Origin: Burkholderia sp. Bp8963
GTDB taxonomy: Bacteria > Pseudomonadota > Gammaproteobacteria > Burkholderiales > Burkholderiaceae
NCBI RefSeq assembly: GCF_003854275.1
Contig: NZ_QTQP01000001.1
Coordinates: 186,001 to 250,000 of the forward strand
DNA: 64,000 bases
Reading direction: 5' to 3'
The notes under the pieces were generated by a model. That model was not told the origin of the DNA. It saw only the letters and a program-made list of their open reading frames with translations, and searched no databases. Position numbers and translations under genes: made by a program. Position 1 is the stretch's first letter. Every line of letters begins with the position of its first letter. Of this stretch, positions 1-8,214 are shown piece after piece.

Positions 1-1
1 A

Positions 2-1348
2 CCGCTCGACGTGCTGTGCATGCGACGCGACGGCTCGCGTTTTCGTGCGACGTTCGCCGCATCGCCGATCGGCGACGGCCACGGCGGCTGCGCGGGCCTG
101 TCGATGACGCTGCGCGATGCGCACGAACGCCGCCGTCACGAACGCCGCAGCATGCGCTCGCTGCGCGGCGCCCGCGACGCGCGTGCGCAGGCCGACACGT
201 CGAACCGCCTGAAGGACGAGTTGCTCGCGACCGTGTCGCACGAACTGCGCACGCCACTGAACGTGATCTACGGCTGGGTCGAGGTGCTGCGCAGCGCGAA
301 CGGCCAGGCGCTCGAACGGCAGGCGATCGACGCGATCGACCGCAGCGCGCGTTCGCTGTCGCACATGGTCGCCGATCTGCTCGACGCGTCGTCGCTCGCG
401 ACCGGCAAGCTGCGCCTCGAGCGCGTGCCGATCGATCTCGTGCGTATTGCGCGCGAGGCGACCCGCGAGCTCGACGCGACCGCGCGGGCCGCAGGCCTCA
501 CGCTCGTGACCGAATGCGCGCTGCCCGCGTGCGTGATTTCGGCGGATGGCGAGCGCGTGCGCCAGGTGCTGTCGAATCTTCTGTCGAATGCGATCAAGTT
601 CACGCCGGCGGGCGGCCGTGTCGTGGTGTCGCTGACGCGCTCGGACGACCGCGTGCAACTGTCGGTGGCGGATACGGGGCAGGGCATCGCGCCGGAATTC
701 CTGCCGTACGTGTTCGATGCGTTCCGGCGCTTCGAAGGCGGGCCCACGTCGCCCAAGCGCGGTCTCGGGCTCGGTCTGTCGATCGTGCGGCACATCGCGC
801 AACTGCATGGCGGCAACGTGTCCGCCGCGAGCGAAGGCACCGGGCGCGGTACGACCGTGACGGTCACGCTGCCGCTCGGCTGGGAGCCGGCCGGGCTCTC
901 TACGTGGCCCGTTTATCCCGAAGGTGGCGCAGCGGTGGTCGCGCTGGACGGCCAGCGCGTGCTCGTCGTCGACGACGATGCGACGTCGCGCGCGAGCCTC
1001 GCGGCGGCGCTCGAGACGCTCGGCGCGCAGGTTGCGACGGCCGTCTCGGGCCGCGATGCGCTCGATGCGGTCGAGCGGCGCGCGCCGACCGTCGTGCTGT
1101 CGGATCTCGCGATGCCGGACGGCGACGGCTTCTGGCTGCTGGAGCACCTGAGGCACCGGCATGCGCGTGGCGGGCGGCTGCCGGTCGTCGCCGTGACCGC
1201 GCATGCGGGGAAGGCGGACCGCAACCGCGTGATGGCGGCCGGCTTCGACGGCTATCTGTGCAAGCCGGTCGACCTGCCGACGCTCGCGAGCGTGATCGTC
1301 GACGTCGCGCCGGCCGCGACGGGCGATGTCCACACGCCCGGCCGCTGA
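2..1348 (+). CDS. Hybrid sensor histidine kinase/response regulator, 5' truncated
   Basis: The reading frame is open to the window edge, so the true start lies upstream. Numbering from the GTG at 11, residues 1-40 look like the end of a PAS domain (RRDGSRF then a short linker). A HisKA domain follows with the H-box SHELRTPLN (His77), then HATPase_c with the N-box LLSNAIKFT (about 190), DTGQGIAP (221) and GLGLGLSIV (251). A fused receiver domain carries the acidic triplet at 321-323, phospho-acceptor Asp365 in LSDLAMPD and Lys418 in CKPVD. All phosphotransfer residues are present, so the protein should be active. The input signal and partner regulator cannot be read from this fragment. No output DNA-binding domain follows the receiver. 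Confidence 0.9.
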   Translation, partial: PLDVLCMRRDGSRFRATFAASPIGDGHGGCAGLSMTLRDAHERRRHERRSMRSLRGARDARAQADTSNRLKDELLATVSHELRTPLNVIYGWVEVLRSANGQALERQAIDAIDRSARSLSHMVADLLDASSLATGKLRLERVPIDLVRIAREATRELDATARAAGLTLVTECALPACVISADGERVRQVLSNLLSNAIKFTPAGGRVVVSLTRSDDRVQLSVADTGQGIAPEFLPYVFDAFRRFEGGPTSPKRGLGLGLSIVRHIAQLHGGNVSAASEGTGRGTTVTVTLPLGWEPAGLSTWPVYPEGGAAVVALDGQRVLVVDDDATSRASLAAALETLGAQVATAVSGRDALDAVERRAPTVVLSDLAMPDGDGFWLLEHLRHRHARGGRLPVVAVTAHAGKADRNRVMAAGFDGYLCKPVDLPTLASVIVDVAPAATGDVHTPGR

Positions 1349-1520
1349 TATTGCGACGCGCGTGCGCGTGGCCTGGCGGTTGCGCCCGTCCTGCCGGGAC
1401 GCGTTTTGGCCAGGGCGAGCGCAAGGCGGTGACGATGAACCGATCCGACTGGATGAACGGCACGCGTGACGTCGCGTGGTGGCGGACCCGGCCCGTGTCG
1501 ACGTGACAAGGAGGTCGGAA

Positions 1521-2138
1521 TTGAACCCGAACCGTACAAAGAAACAACTGGCACAGCTGGCGTGTGCGCTCGCGGCGCTTTGCCCCGTCGCCGCAGTGCG
1601 CGCACAACCGCCGCCACAATCGGCGTCGGCGGTCAGGGTCGCGCCGGGCGTGATCCGGCCCGGCGCGACTGGTGACGAAGCCGGGCTGACGCGCCGGCCG
1701 ACCGGCATCGACGTGGAGTTCGTCGACCGGGCCGGCATGGCCGGCAAGACCGAACTGCTGGCGAGCCAGCTCGCGCTCGAACGTTCAGCGAATCGCGACG
1801 TGAAGGCATTCGCGCACAGGATGGTCGACGATCACGGCGGCATCGCCGGTGCGCTGCGCGAGCTTGGCGCACGCAAGGGCGTGCCGGTGCAGACGAAGTC
1901 GCTCGTCGATCCGGCGCTCGAGGCGCTGCGGCGCAAGGAAGGGCACGCGTTCGACGTCGCGTATGTCGACCTCGTCGGACCGGCCGCGCACGAGCAGGCG
2001 ATCCGCGAGTACGAAACCGAGGCGGAGTCGGGCCGCGACCCGCAACTGCGTGCGTTCGCGGCCCGTACGCTGCCGATACTGAAGGAACACCTGGCCGCGG
2101 CACGCCGGCTGTCGGCGCTCGTCGCGGCTGCGCATTGA
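1521..2138 (+). CDS. DUF4142 family exported protein
   Basis: The start is a TTG at 1521 preceded by a perfect AAGGAGG at 1508-1514. An upstream start at 1476 is possible but has no such site. The product is about 205 aa and opens with a signal-peptide-like segment (basic NPNRTKKQ, then a hydrophobic Ala/Leu stretch ending VRAQ). The rest matches the DUF4142 (ferritin-like four-helix) pattern: helical, with repeated His/Asp/Glu such as FAHRMVDDHGG and LKEHLAAA. Family members are periplasmic or outer-membrane-associated and of uncertain role. It converges with the PRC-barrel gene downstream; both stop codons lie in one stem-loop. Confidence 0.8.
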   Translation: MNPNRTKKQLAQLACALAALCPVAAVRAQPPPQSASAVRVAPGVIRPGATGDEAGLTRRPTGIDVEFVDRAGMAGKTELLASQLALERSANRDVKAFAHRMVDDHGGIAGALRELGARKGVPVQTKSLVDPALEALRRKEGHAFDVAYVDLVGPAAHEQAIREYETEAESGRDPQLRAFAARTLPILKEHLAAARRLSALVAAAH

Positions 2139-2156
2139 GCGTCGCGGCGCTCAATG
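2133..2156. terminator. Shared stem-loop between convergent genes
   Basis: CATTGAGCG (2133-2141) pairs perfectly with CGCTCAATG (2148-2156) across a six-base loop. The stop codons of both converging genes lie inside the arms, and both proteins therefore end in His-stop. There is no long T tract, so it is a probable bidirectional terminator or mRNA 3'-end stabiliser rather than a classical intrinsic terminator. Confidence 0.55.
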
Positions 2157-2651
2157 CCGGCGCGTGTCGTCGTCGGGGCCGCCGGGCGACGCCTCGTGCG
2201 GCGGTGCGTCGATGTCGGTTTCCGATTCCTCGGCAAGCCAGTACGGCGAACTCTCGTAGTACTCGTGCAGCGCGGCCGCCCAGCTCGGGTCGGCCATCGC
2301 GGGCCAGTGGTCCTTCGCGAAGCCCGGCGCGTTGCGCACGCGTTCAGTCGGCACCGGCAGCACGAAGCACTTGCGCTCGGTGTCGAGCGTCAGCGCGCCC
2401 CACGGGATCGCGAGCAGCTTGTCGCCGATCCCGAGCAGGCCGCCCGACGACACCACCGCATACGCGATCTGTCCCGACTGCACGTCGAGCATCACGTCCT
2501 TCAGCTTGCCGACATCGTCGCCTTCCATCGTGAACACCCGGTTGCCGGCGAGCGTGCCGGCGGCCATCACGTCGGGCCCTGGCCCGCGTGCCGGGCGGCC
2601 GCTGCCGCCGAGGATGCGCGCGCCTTCGCGCGACTGTTTCGACATCGTCAT
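2151..2651 (-). CDS. PRC-barrel domain protein
   Basis: The chosen start (ATG at 2651) has AGGAGG six bases upstream; the longer frame to 2666 lacks a site. The product is about 166 aa. Residues 30-110 form a PRC-barrel: GNRVFTMEGDDVGKLKDVMLD, IAYAVVSSGG, and DKLLAIPWGALTLD are the typical strands. The C-terminal part has the DPSW and YYESSPYW pattern often seen in stand-alone bacterial PRC-barrel proteins, then an acidic tail. Such proteins are linked to stress and envelope physiology, but no enzymatic function is known. It sits among small genes of similar character. Confidence 0.85.
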   Translation of the reverse strand: MTMSKQSREGARILGGSGRPARGPGPDVMAAGTLAGNRVFTMEGDDVGKLKDVMLDVQSGQIAYAVVSSGGLLGIGDKLLAIPWGALTLDTERKCFVLPVPTERVRNAPGFAKDHWPAMADPSWAAALHEYYESSPYWLAEESETDIDAPPHEASPGGPDDDTRRH

Positions 2652-2791
2652 GGCAATCCTCCTCATCGGTGCGACGGGCGGCGCGCCAGGCCGGCCGCCG
2701 CGGGGTGGGCACGCGGCGCGAAAGGCGGGCGTGGCGCGTGACGGTCACGGGGTCACGGCCCGCCGCCTGCACAACGCCGCTGCCGCGGATC

Positions 2792-3223
2792 TCAGGTGCG
2801 CCGCGGCAGCGATACGTCTTCGAGCGTGTTGGCGAGTTCGTCGCGCTCGGCGCCGGCCGCACGGGTCGCGATGTCGCCGAGCGACACCATGCCGACCAGT
2901 TGCCCGTCGTGATCGATCACCGGCATCCGGTGCAGTTGCGCATCGGCCATCCGTTGCTGGACTTCGCCGATGCCGTCGTCGACGACGCACCATTCGACCG
3001 GCGCCGACGCGACCGCCCGTACCGGCGTGTCGGGCGAATGGCCGCCCGGCAGTGCGCGCACCACGATGTCGCGATCGGTCACGATCGCGACCAGTTCATG
3101 ATCCTCGCAGACCGGCAGCACGCCGACGTCGAAACGCTGCATCAGTTCGGCCGCATGGCGGATCGTGTCGGTTGGCGCGACGCAGACGACGTCGTGCGAC
3201 ATGATCTCGTTGATGCGATACAT
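2792..3223 (-). CDS. Tandem CBS-domain protein
   Basis: A 143-aa protein made almost only of two CBS motifs, each with the GxxPVxD/H-type core: VGVLPVCEDHELVAIVTDRDI (split here as two strands) at about 33-55 and LHRMPVIDHDGQLVGMVSLGDI at about 97-118. It starts MYRINEIMSHDVVCV, as stand-alone CBS pairs usually do, after an AAGGAGA ribosome site. CBS pairs bind adenosyl nucleotides (AMP, ATP, SAM) and sense energy state. No catalytic domain is attached, so the target is unknown. Transcribed in the same direction as the PRC-barrel gene. Confidence 0.88.
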   Translation of the reverse strand: MYRINEIMSHDVVCVAPTDTIRHAAELMQRFDVGVLPVCEDHELVAIVTDRDIVVRALPGGHSPDTPVRAVASAPVEWCVVDDGIGEVQQRMADAQLHRMPVIDHDGQLVGMVSLGDIATRAAGAERDELANTLEDVSLPRRT

Positions 3224-3373
3224 GAGCTTCTCCTTGTTGAGCGGGGCCCGGAGAAGCCAGCAAGCGGCGTGCCGCCGTGCAGCGCTGTGCGTGCGTGGCG
3301 CACGCGTGACGCCGCCACGGACAAAATTGCCAGCTGGTTTGTACTTCTTCCAGGGCCGCCGCGCGGCCCCGGG

Positions 3374-3493
3374 TCAGCGACCGACGCCGGTTAGCGCGAC
3401 GATCGTCAACACCAGCATGCTCTCGATCGCGACGAGCGCGGTGACGCCGGCGGCGCCACGGACTTCGCGCCATGCGCGTTCGATGCGTTTCAT
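3374..3493 (-). CDS. Small single-span membrane protein (39 aa)
   Basis: A short frame of 39 codons with a good AGGAG site seven bases before its ATG. The N-terminus is basic (MKRIERAWREVRG) and is followed by one hydrophobic stretch (about residues 16-37, AGVTALVAIESMLVLTIVAL in part), ending GVGR. This layout fits a small inner-membrane protein with the N-terminus in the cytoplasm. It lies in an otherwise unexplained gap between the CBS gene and the next small gene, on the same strand. No family is recognised. Confidence 0.55.
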   Translation of the reverse strand: MKRIERAWREVRGAAGVTALVAIESMLVLTIVALTGVGR

Positions 3494-3570
3494 CGTTCGA
3501 CTCCTGATTCCTGAATCCTGGTTTCGCCGGCTCCGGCGGCGTGCGCCGCGCGGGGCCGGCCGCCACCGCG

Positions 3571-3822
3571 TCAGTGCTGCTTGCGGGGCGTGGATGGGGT
3601 GTCGGGCGCGCGCGGCGCGCGCTCGCCTGACGGCTTCGACGGCTCGATACGGGTGCCGCCGCCGATCGCGGGCGGGTCACTGGCCGGGAAGGTCTCTTCG
3701 AGCCCTTCGTCGATGCGCTCCTCCGTCTTGTCGTCAGACGGTTTGCGCTGCGACGCGGACAGCGAAAACGAGCCCGCGGCTGCCGAATCGTGCGTGCGGC
3801 TGCCGGTAGCGTGGACGGTCAT
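3571..3822 (-). CDS. Conserved small protein with ETFPASDPPA motif
   Basis: The start at 3822 is set by AAGGAGG six bases upstream. The product is 83 aa, polar, with no membrane segment. Its centre, EERIDEGLEETFPASDPPAI, is a motif found in many small uncharacterised proteobacterial proteins. The C-terminus is rich in Pro, Arg and Lys. Function unknown. Its neighbours are other stress-type small genes. Confidence 0.7.
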   Translation of the reverse strand: MTVHATGSRTHDSAAAGSFSLSASQRKPSDDKTEERIDEGLEETFPASDPPAIGGGTRIEPSKPSGERAPRAPDTPSTPRKQH

Positions 3823-3969
3823 GATCAACCTCCTTGATCGGTGAATGACGATGCGCAAACGGCGTGCCCGTTGGTTGCCGCGGGTACGGCGGATGCGCGC
3901 CGTCGAGTACGGCCGGCGGCGCAGGACGCGGTGCGTGCGCCCGCCGGCGACGAAGAGGGGGGAAGCGTG

Positions 3970-4269
3970 ATGAAGACATCCAGTGAAAGTCTACGTTACG
4001 ACGCGAACGTCTGCGGGGGCGATTTCGAACACGTGCGCGAGCGCTTCGCGGCCTGGAAAGGCGAGTCGCTCGTGTATCAGCCCGAGCGTCGGATGTTCGA
4101 CGGAAAGGAGGAGGTCAGACAGCTGAGCGACGCCGTCTACGACGGTCCGGAGAGCGCGCAGCGCGCGCTGGTCGCACATTGCGACCCCGCGGATCCGTTC
4201 GCGCTCGCGGTGCGGCTCACGACCGAAGGGCGCGACATGTGGCTCGTGATGGCGGCGTATGGCGATTGA
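3970..4269 (+). CDS. Hypothetical protein (99 aa)
   Basis: The likely start is ATG at 3970 (GTG at 3967 also possible) after a purine-rich GAGGGGGGAAG. The frame continues upstream to 3841, but that part is low-complexity. The protein is soluble, about 99 aa, begins MKTSSESLRYDANVCGG and ends MWLVMAAYGD. No family is recognised. It is read divergently from the ETFPASDPPA gene. Confidence 0.55.
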   Translation: MKTSSESLRYDANVCGGDFEHVRERFAAWKGESLVYQPERRMFDGKEEVRQLSDAVYDGPESAQRALVAHCDPADPFALAVRLTTEGRDMWLVMAAYGD

Positions 4270-4414
4270 ATTGTCGCGCGGAATCCGGATCGTCCGCGCT
4301 TGCGCCGGTCTCCGCCCGTGGTGCATGCGGGCGCATACGGGCGCAGCGCAGGTACGCCGATTGCACACCGGTTCGCGTCGTCGCGATCCGCGCGACTGCC
4401 GCCGCAGGAGTGCC

Positions 4415-4597
4415 ATGAACACGCCACGCAAGCTGCATCGTCCCGAGCCGACGCCCGATGTCGATCCCGATCCGCCGCAACCCGCGCACGACGATCCCGT
4501 CGATCCGCCACTGCCGGAGCAACTGCCGCACGGCGATCCGCCGGCGCGGCCGCCGCCCATGCTGACCCCGCCGCTTCCGACCACGTGCGAAACCTGA
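4415..4597 (+). CDS. Proline-rich small protein (60 aa)
   Basis: ATG at 4415 follows AGGAG (GCAGGAGTGCC). The 60-aa product is very rich in Pro, Asp and His (for example PTPDVDPDPPQPAHDD and PPARPPPML), so it should be disordered. No family is recognised. The next gene starts 13 bases after its stop with its own strong ribosome site, so the two are probably co-transcribed. Confidence 0.5.
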   Translation: MNTPRKLHRPEPTPDVDPDPPQPAHDDPVDPPLPEQLPHGDPPARPPPMLTPPLPTTCET

Positions 4598-4610
4598 AAG
4601 GAGGACTGCC

Positions 4611-4922
4611 ATGGACATTCATGTGCAATCGCCCGACAAGCGCGCGATCGCGCAGGTGCTGGGCCGCTATTTTGAATCGCGCTCGCTGCGATATCACATC
4701 GAGGAACTGCCGGGCGGCGTGCTGCATATCGGCTTTCGCGCGAGCGGCCGGCCGGTCGCGATGACCGTGTCGTTCGACGATGCCGCGTACGATGCGTACA
4801 CGCACTGGGACGCGAGCCAGAAACAGCTCGCGCTCGGGCGGCTCGCGGACGGCTTCGCGCGAATGATGGCGAAGCGCAGCCCGGCCGCGCTCGCCGGCGA
4901 TTATCACGTCGAACGCTTCTGA
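4611..4922 (+). CDS. Hypothetical protein (103 aa)
   Basis: ATG at 4611 is preceded by AAAGGAGG (4597-4604), one of the best sites in this part. The product (103 aa) looks like a small alpha/beta fold: DKRAIAQVLGRYFES, then strands LPGGVLHIGFRASG and VAMTVSFDD, then a helix ending in DYHVERF. No signal peptide, membrane segment or known catalytic motif is visible. Function unknown. Confidence 0.6.
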   Translation: MDIHVQSPDKRAIAQVLGRYFESRSLRYHIEELPGGVLHIGFRASGRPVAMTVSFDDAAYDAYTHWDASQKQLALGRLADGFARMMAKRSPAALAGDYHVERF

Positions 4923-5061
4923 CTCCGTCGACCCGGCTGGCCCTACTGCGCCCACTGACCCTGCGTGATCGTCAGCCAGGTGCCCGCGCGCGGCGGGCAC
5001 TTTGCGTGCCGCGCGCGCGTCGCGTAGGATGTTCAGTAGGGTCTGTTCACGCTAATAACGG

Positions 5062-5952
5062 ATGCTGCCTATGGTTTTCGCTCGCCTGTCGCAGTCTGCC
5101 GGCACACGCCGGCTCGTATCGGGTCTGTCGACCGCCGCGGTGCTCGCGGCAGGTGCGGGCGCTCAGGACGCGTCGGCGCAAACGCCGTCGCCGCTCGGCG
5201 AGTGGCAGTACTCGGCCGGCGTGCCCCTCGAAAAAATGTTCGAACCGACTCTGCCGACCTGGCAGGTCAGCGTCGGCGCAGGGATGACGCTGCAGCCACG
5301 CTACGCGGGCTCCGACCGTTACCGCGTGATGGGCGGGCCGAACCTCGACGTCCGCTACCGCGACCTGTTCTTCATTTCGACCGGCGAGGGCATCGGCGCG
5401 AACGTGCTGCGCGGGCCGAACTGGCGCGTCAGCCTGTCCGTCGGCTACGACCTCGGGCGCCGCTCAGCGGACGATCTCGGCCACCTGAACGGGCTCGACA
5501 ACATCAATGCGGCCCCTGTCCTCAAGCTGTCGGCCGATTACGTGATCTCGAAGGAATTCCCGCTCGTGCTGCGCGCGGACGTGCGGCGCAGCGTCGGCGG
5601 GTCGAACGGCTGGACCGGTGACCTGTCCGCGTACATGCCGATGCCGGGCAGCAACGACAACTTCTTCTGGTTCGCGGGGCCGACCGTGTCGTTCGCCGAC
5701 GGCCGCTACATGAACGGCTGGTTCGGCGTCAGCGACGCCGCGGCCGCGCGCTCGGGGCTGCCGCGCTATTCGTCGGGGGCCGGGATCAAGTCGGTCGGCG
5801 CGGGCGTGACGATGGTCTGGTTCTTGAACAAGCACTGGTTCCTGACCGCGGACGGTGCGATCGAGCAGCTCGTCGGGCGCGCGTCGCGCAGCCCGATCAC
5901 GCAGCAGACGACGAACGGCGTGCTTGACCTGTCGGTTAATTACCAGTTCTGA
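5062..5952 (+). CDS. MipA/OmpV-like outer-membrane protein
   Basis: A 296-aa protein with an N-terminal signal peptide (hydrophobic LVSGLSTAAVLAAGAGA, cut probably after ASAQ). The mature part alternates polar and aromatic strands and ends in Phe (VNYQF), typical of an outer-membrane beta barrel. The opening W-x-V-x-x-G-x-x-x-x-P-x-Y-x-G-S pattern (WQVSVGAG, PRYAGSDRYR) is the MipA/OmpV signature. Start at 5062 or at the ATG at 5071; neither has a clear ribosome site. Members act as scaffolds or porin-like barrels. No partner gene is adjacent. Confidence 0.8.
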   Translation: MLPMVFARLSQSAGTRRLVSGLSTAAVLAAGAGAQDASAQTPSPLGEWQYSAGVPLEKMFEPTLPTWQVSVGAGMTLQPRYAGSDRYRVMGGPNLDVRYRDLFFISTGEGIGANVLRGPNWRVSLSVGYDLGRRSADDLGHLNGLDNINAAPVLKLSADYVISKEFPLVLRADVRRSVGGSNGWTGDLSAYMPMPGSNDNFFWFAGPTVSFADGRYMNGWFGVSDAAAARSGLPRYSSGAGIKSVGAGVTMVWFLNKHWFLTADGAIEQLVGRASRSPITQQTTNGVLDLSVNYQF

Positions 5953-6111
5953 CCGGGCACCCGGCGGGAGAATCCGTCCGTGCCGATTGTAAATATTCCC
6001 CGCGTGCGCGCGGTCGGGCGCCGGCGCGGCTGCGTCGCTTCGGGCGCCGGCGCCCGGCACGGATGTTGCAGCGGCAAGGTCATACGATTCCAGCCGAAAC
6101 CGGACCGCCGC

Positions 6112-7539
6112 ATGTCACTGAGCCTCTCCCTCGATCTGCGTCAGCACATGACACTGACGCCGCGCCTGCAGCAAGCGCTGCGGCTGCTGCAGCTGTCGTC
6201 CGTCGAATTCCAGCAGGAATTGCGTGCCGCGCTCGACACGAATCCGTTTCTCGAGGATGGGCAACAGGCGGGTGGCGATTCCGGCAACGATGCGCCGCCC
6301 GACGAGCCCGTGCCCGCGACACAGGATGCCGATGCCGGCGCGGCCGCGCGCGACGCATTCGACGACGCGCAAAGCCTCGACGCACAACGGATGTCGATCG
6401 GCGCGCCGCGCATGCACGACGCGCCGGACGATGCCGATCCCGTCGACGCGCTGGTCGCGCCGCCGACGCTGCACGCATACCTGCACGACACGCTGCGCCT
6501 GACGCCGCTGCCGCCGCGCGACGTGGAGGCCGCGCGCGTGATCATCGACGCGCTCGACGACGACGGCTATCTGCGCCAGCCGCTCGACGAGCTGGCCGCC
6601 GCCGTGTGCGACGACGCGGTGTTTTCCGACGCCGAACTGCTGATCGCGCTCCGCCGGGTCCAGTCGCTCGACAAGCCGGGCCTCGGCGCGCGTACGCTTG
6701 CCGAATGCCTGCTGCTGCAGCTCGACGGGCTACGGCCCGATCTGCCCGGTCTCGCGGTCGCGCGCGAGATCGCCGCGCATCACTTGCCCGAGCTTGCGCG
6801 CCGCGAAACGGCGATCCTGCTGAAAGCCACCGGCGCCGATCCCGACACGCTGCACGCGGCCTGCGCCCTCGTGCGGCGGCTCGATCCGCGCCCGGGGCTG
6901 CAATACGGCGGGCCGGGCGGCGACTATGTGGTTCCCGACGTGATCGTGCGGCGCGTGCGCGACCGCTGGATCGTCCAGAACAACCCGGCGCTGCTGCCGC
7001 GTGCACGCCTGCATCGCCGCTATGCCGAATGGTTCGAGCAGGCGTCCGGCAGTCGCGAGTCGCCGCTCGGCCAGCAACTGCAGGAGGCGCGCTGGCTGAT
7101 CCGCAATGCGCAGAAGCGCTTCGACACGATCCGCCGTGTCGGCGAATGCATCGTCGCGCGCCAGCGCGACTTCTTCCTGTACGGCGAGATCGGGCTGAAG
7201 CCGCTCGTGCTGCGCGACGTCGCGGAGGAGCTCGGCCTGCACGAATCGACCATATCGCGTGCGACGGGCAACAAGACGATGGCGACGCCGCACGGCACGT
7301 ACGAGTTCCGCCATTTCTTTCCGCGCCGGCTCGACACCGACGCCGGCAGCGTGTGCTCGGCCGCAGCCGCGAAGGCGCTGATGCGCGACATGATTGCCGC
7401 CGAGGACGCCCGCACGCCGCTGTCCGACGTCGCGCTCGCGCAGCGTCTCGCCGGGCACGGGATCGTGATCGCGCGGCGCACGGTGACGAAGTACCGGCAG
7501 GCGATGAAGATTCCACCGGCCGATCTGCGCCGGCCCTGA
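6112..7539 (+). CDS. rpoN: RNA polymerase sigma-54 factor (RpoN paralogue)
   Basis: A 475-aa product with full sigma-54 layout. The N-terminal activator-binding region is Leu/Gln-rich (LRQHMTLTPRLQQALRLLQLS), followed by an acidic linker, the core-binding region, the helix-turn-helix (LRDVAEELGLHESTISRAT) and the RpoN box near the C-terminus (ARRTVTKYRQAM). The start is chosen because the usual N-terminus begins here; no clear ribosome site is seen. Burkholderia often carry two rpoN genes. The canonical copy normally sits with lptB and hpf, and neither is here, so this is probably the second copy. Target promoters are not deducible. Confidence 0.93.
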   Translation: MSLSLSLDLRQHMTLTPRLQQALRLLQLSSVEFQQELRAALDTNPFLEDGQQAGGDSGNDAPPDEPVPATQDADAGAAARDAFDDAQSLDAQRMSIGAPRMHDAPDDADPVDALVAPPTLHAYLHDTLRLTPLPPRDVEAARVIIDALDDDGYLRQPLDELAAAVCDDAVFSDAELLIALRRVQSLDKPGLGARTLAECLLLQLDGLRPDLPGLAVAREIAAHHLPELARRETAILLKATGADPDTLHAACALVRRLDPRPGLQYGGPGGDYVVPDVIVRRVRDRWIVQNNPALLPRARLHRRYAEWFEQASGSRESPLGQQLQEARWLIRNAQKRFDTIRRVGECIVARQRDFFLYGEIGLKPLVLRDVAEELGLHESTISRATGNKTMATPHGTYEFRHFFPRRLDTDAGSVCSAAAAKALMRDMIAAEDARTPLSDVALAQRLAGHGIVIARRTVTKYRQAMKIPPADLRRP

Positions 7540-7573
7540 ACGACGCGCGGCAACGCGGGCGTGCCGCCGTTCA
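7537..7573. terminator. Shared stem-loop between rpoN and the DUF3175 gene
   Basis: TGAACG (7537-7542, containing the rpoN stop) pairs with CGTTCA (7568-7573, containing the opposite-strand stop). Inside, GCGGCA (7547-7552) pairs with TGCCGC (7562-7567), with a four-base bulge between the two stems. Probable bidirectional terminator; no T tract. Confidence 0.5.
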
Positions 7574-7939
7574 CGCGTCGCGGCCGAACGCTTCGCGCAG
7601 CTTCTGCTTGGCCTGTTCGAGCACGTCCCGCTGCGCCTGCGGAAGATGCACGCCTGCCCGGTTGATGTAGAAGTTGAGCATCGCCATCGCGGACTGGAAC
7701 GGCGTGCCCTTGCGGCGCGTGCTGCGCTCAGCCGCACGCTTGAGCGCCTGTGCGACGGCCTCGGGCGTGTCGTGCGTGAACGTGCCAGGTTCGAGGTCGA
7801 GCGCGTCGCTGTGCTCGGTGACCGATTGCGACCAGCGCTGCTCGGGAGGCGGCTGCCGCGCGGCCGTATCGCGGGTTTTGCGGTGTGACGTGGAGGGGCG
7901 TCGAGCGGGCGGTTGGACGGGCGATTGGCGATACGTCAT
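7571..7939 (-). CDS. DUF3175 domain protein
   Basis: A 122-aa basic protein. After a Pro/Arg-rich, probably disordered N-terminus, residues 35-120 match DUF3175: WSQSVTEHSDALDLEPGTF, VAQALKRAAERS, and SAMAMLNFYINRAG followed by a charged helix. The ATG at 7939 has AAGGAA upstream. The function is unknown; the Lys/Arg-rich composition suggests nucleic-acid contact, but that is only a guess. It converges on rpoN. Confidence 0.75.
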   Translation of the reverse strand: MTYRQSPVQPPARRPSTSHRKTRDTAARQPPPEQRWSQSVTEHSDALDLEPGTFTHDTPEAVAQALKRAAERSTRRKGTPFQSAMAMLNFYINRAGVHLPQAQRDVLEQAKQKLREAFGRDA

Positions 7940-8174
7940 GACGGGTTCCTTCGGCGCAGGCGCGCCGCCGACCGGCGGACGATGCGCGCGCTGCGCAGGC
8001 AGTGCGGGCGGTGCGGACAGTGCGGCGGCGGGCCCGACGCGCGGTCTGACGTCTTCAATTGTGCGCGCGGGCGAACAGGGCCCGCAACCGCGGATCGCAA
8101 CGGCGCGATGCGTCGCGCGTACGCGAACGGGCAGCCCGACGCCTGCTGGCCATCGTTCCCGGCGTCACATTTGT

Positions 8175-8202
8175 TATGATTCGCACCTGTACAAACGTAC
8201 AG
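8175..8202 (+). promoter_or_regulatory. LexA (SOS) operator overlapping promoter
   Basis: The sequence CTGT-ACAAACGT-ACAG at 8187-8202 is a perfect match to the beta/gammaproteobacterial LexA box CTGT-N8-ACAG. TATGAT at 8175-8180 is a good -10 element, so a bound LexA dimer would cover the expected transcription start. The GTG start of the nuclease gene is only 12 bases downstream. This predicts DNA-damage induction of the two-gene operon. Confidence 0.75.
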
Positions 8203-8214
8203 TGACCAATCTCC

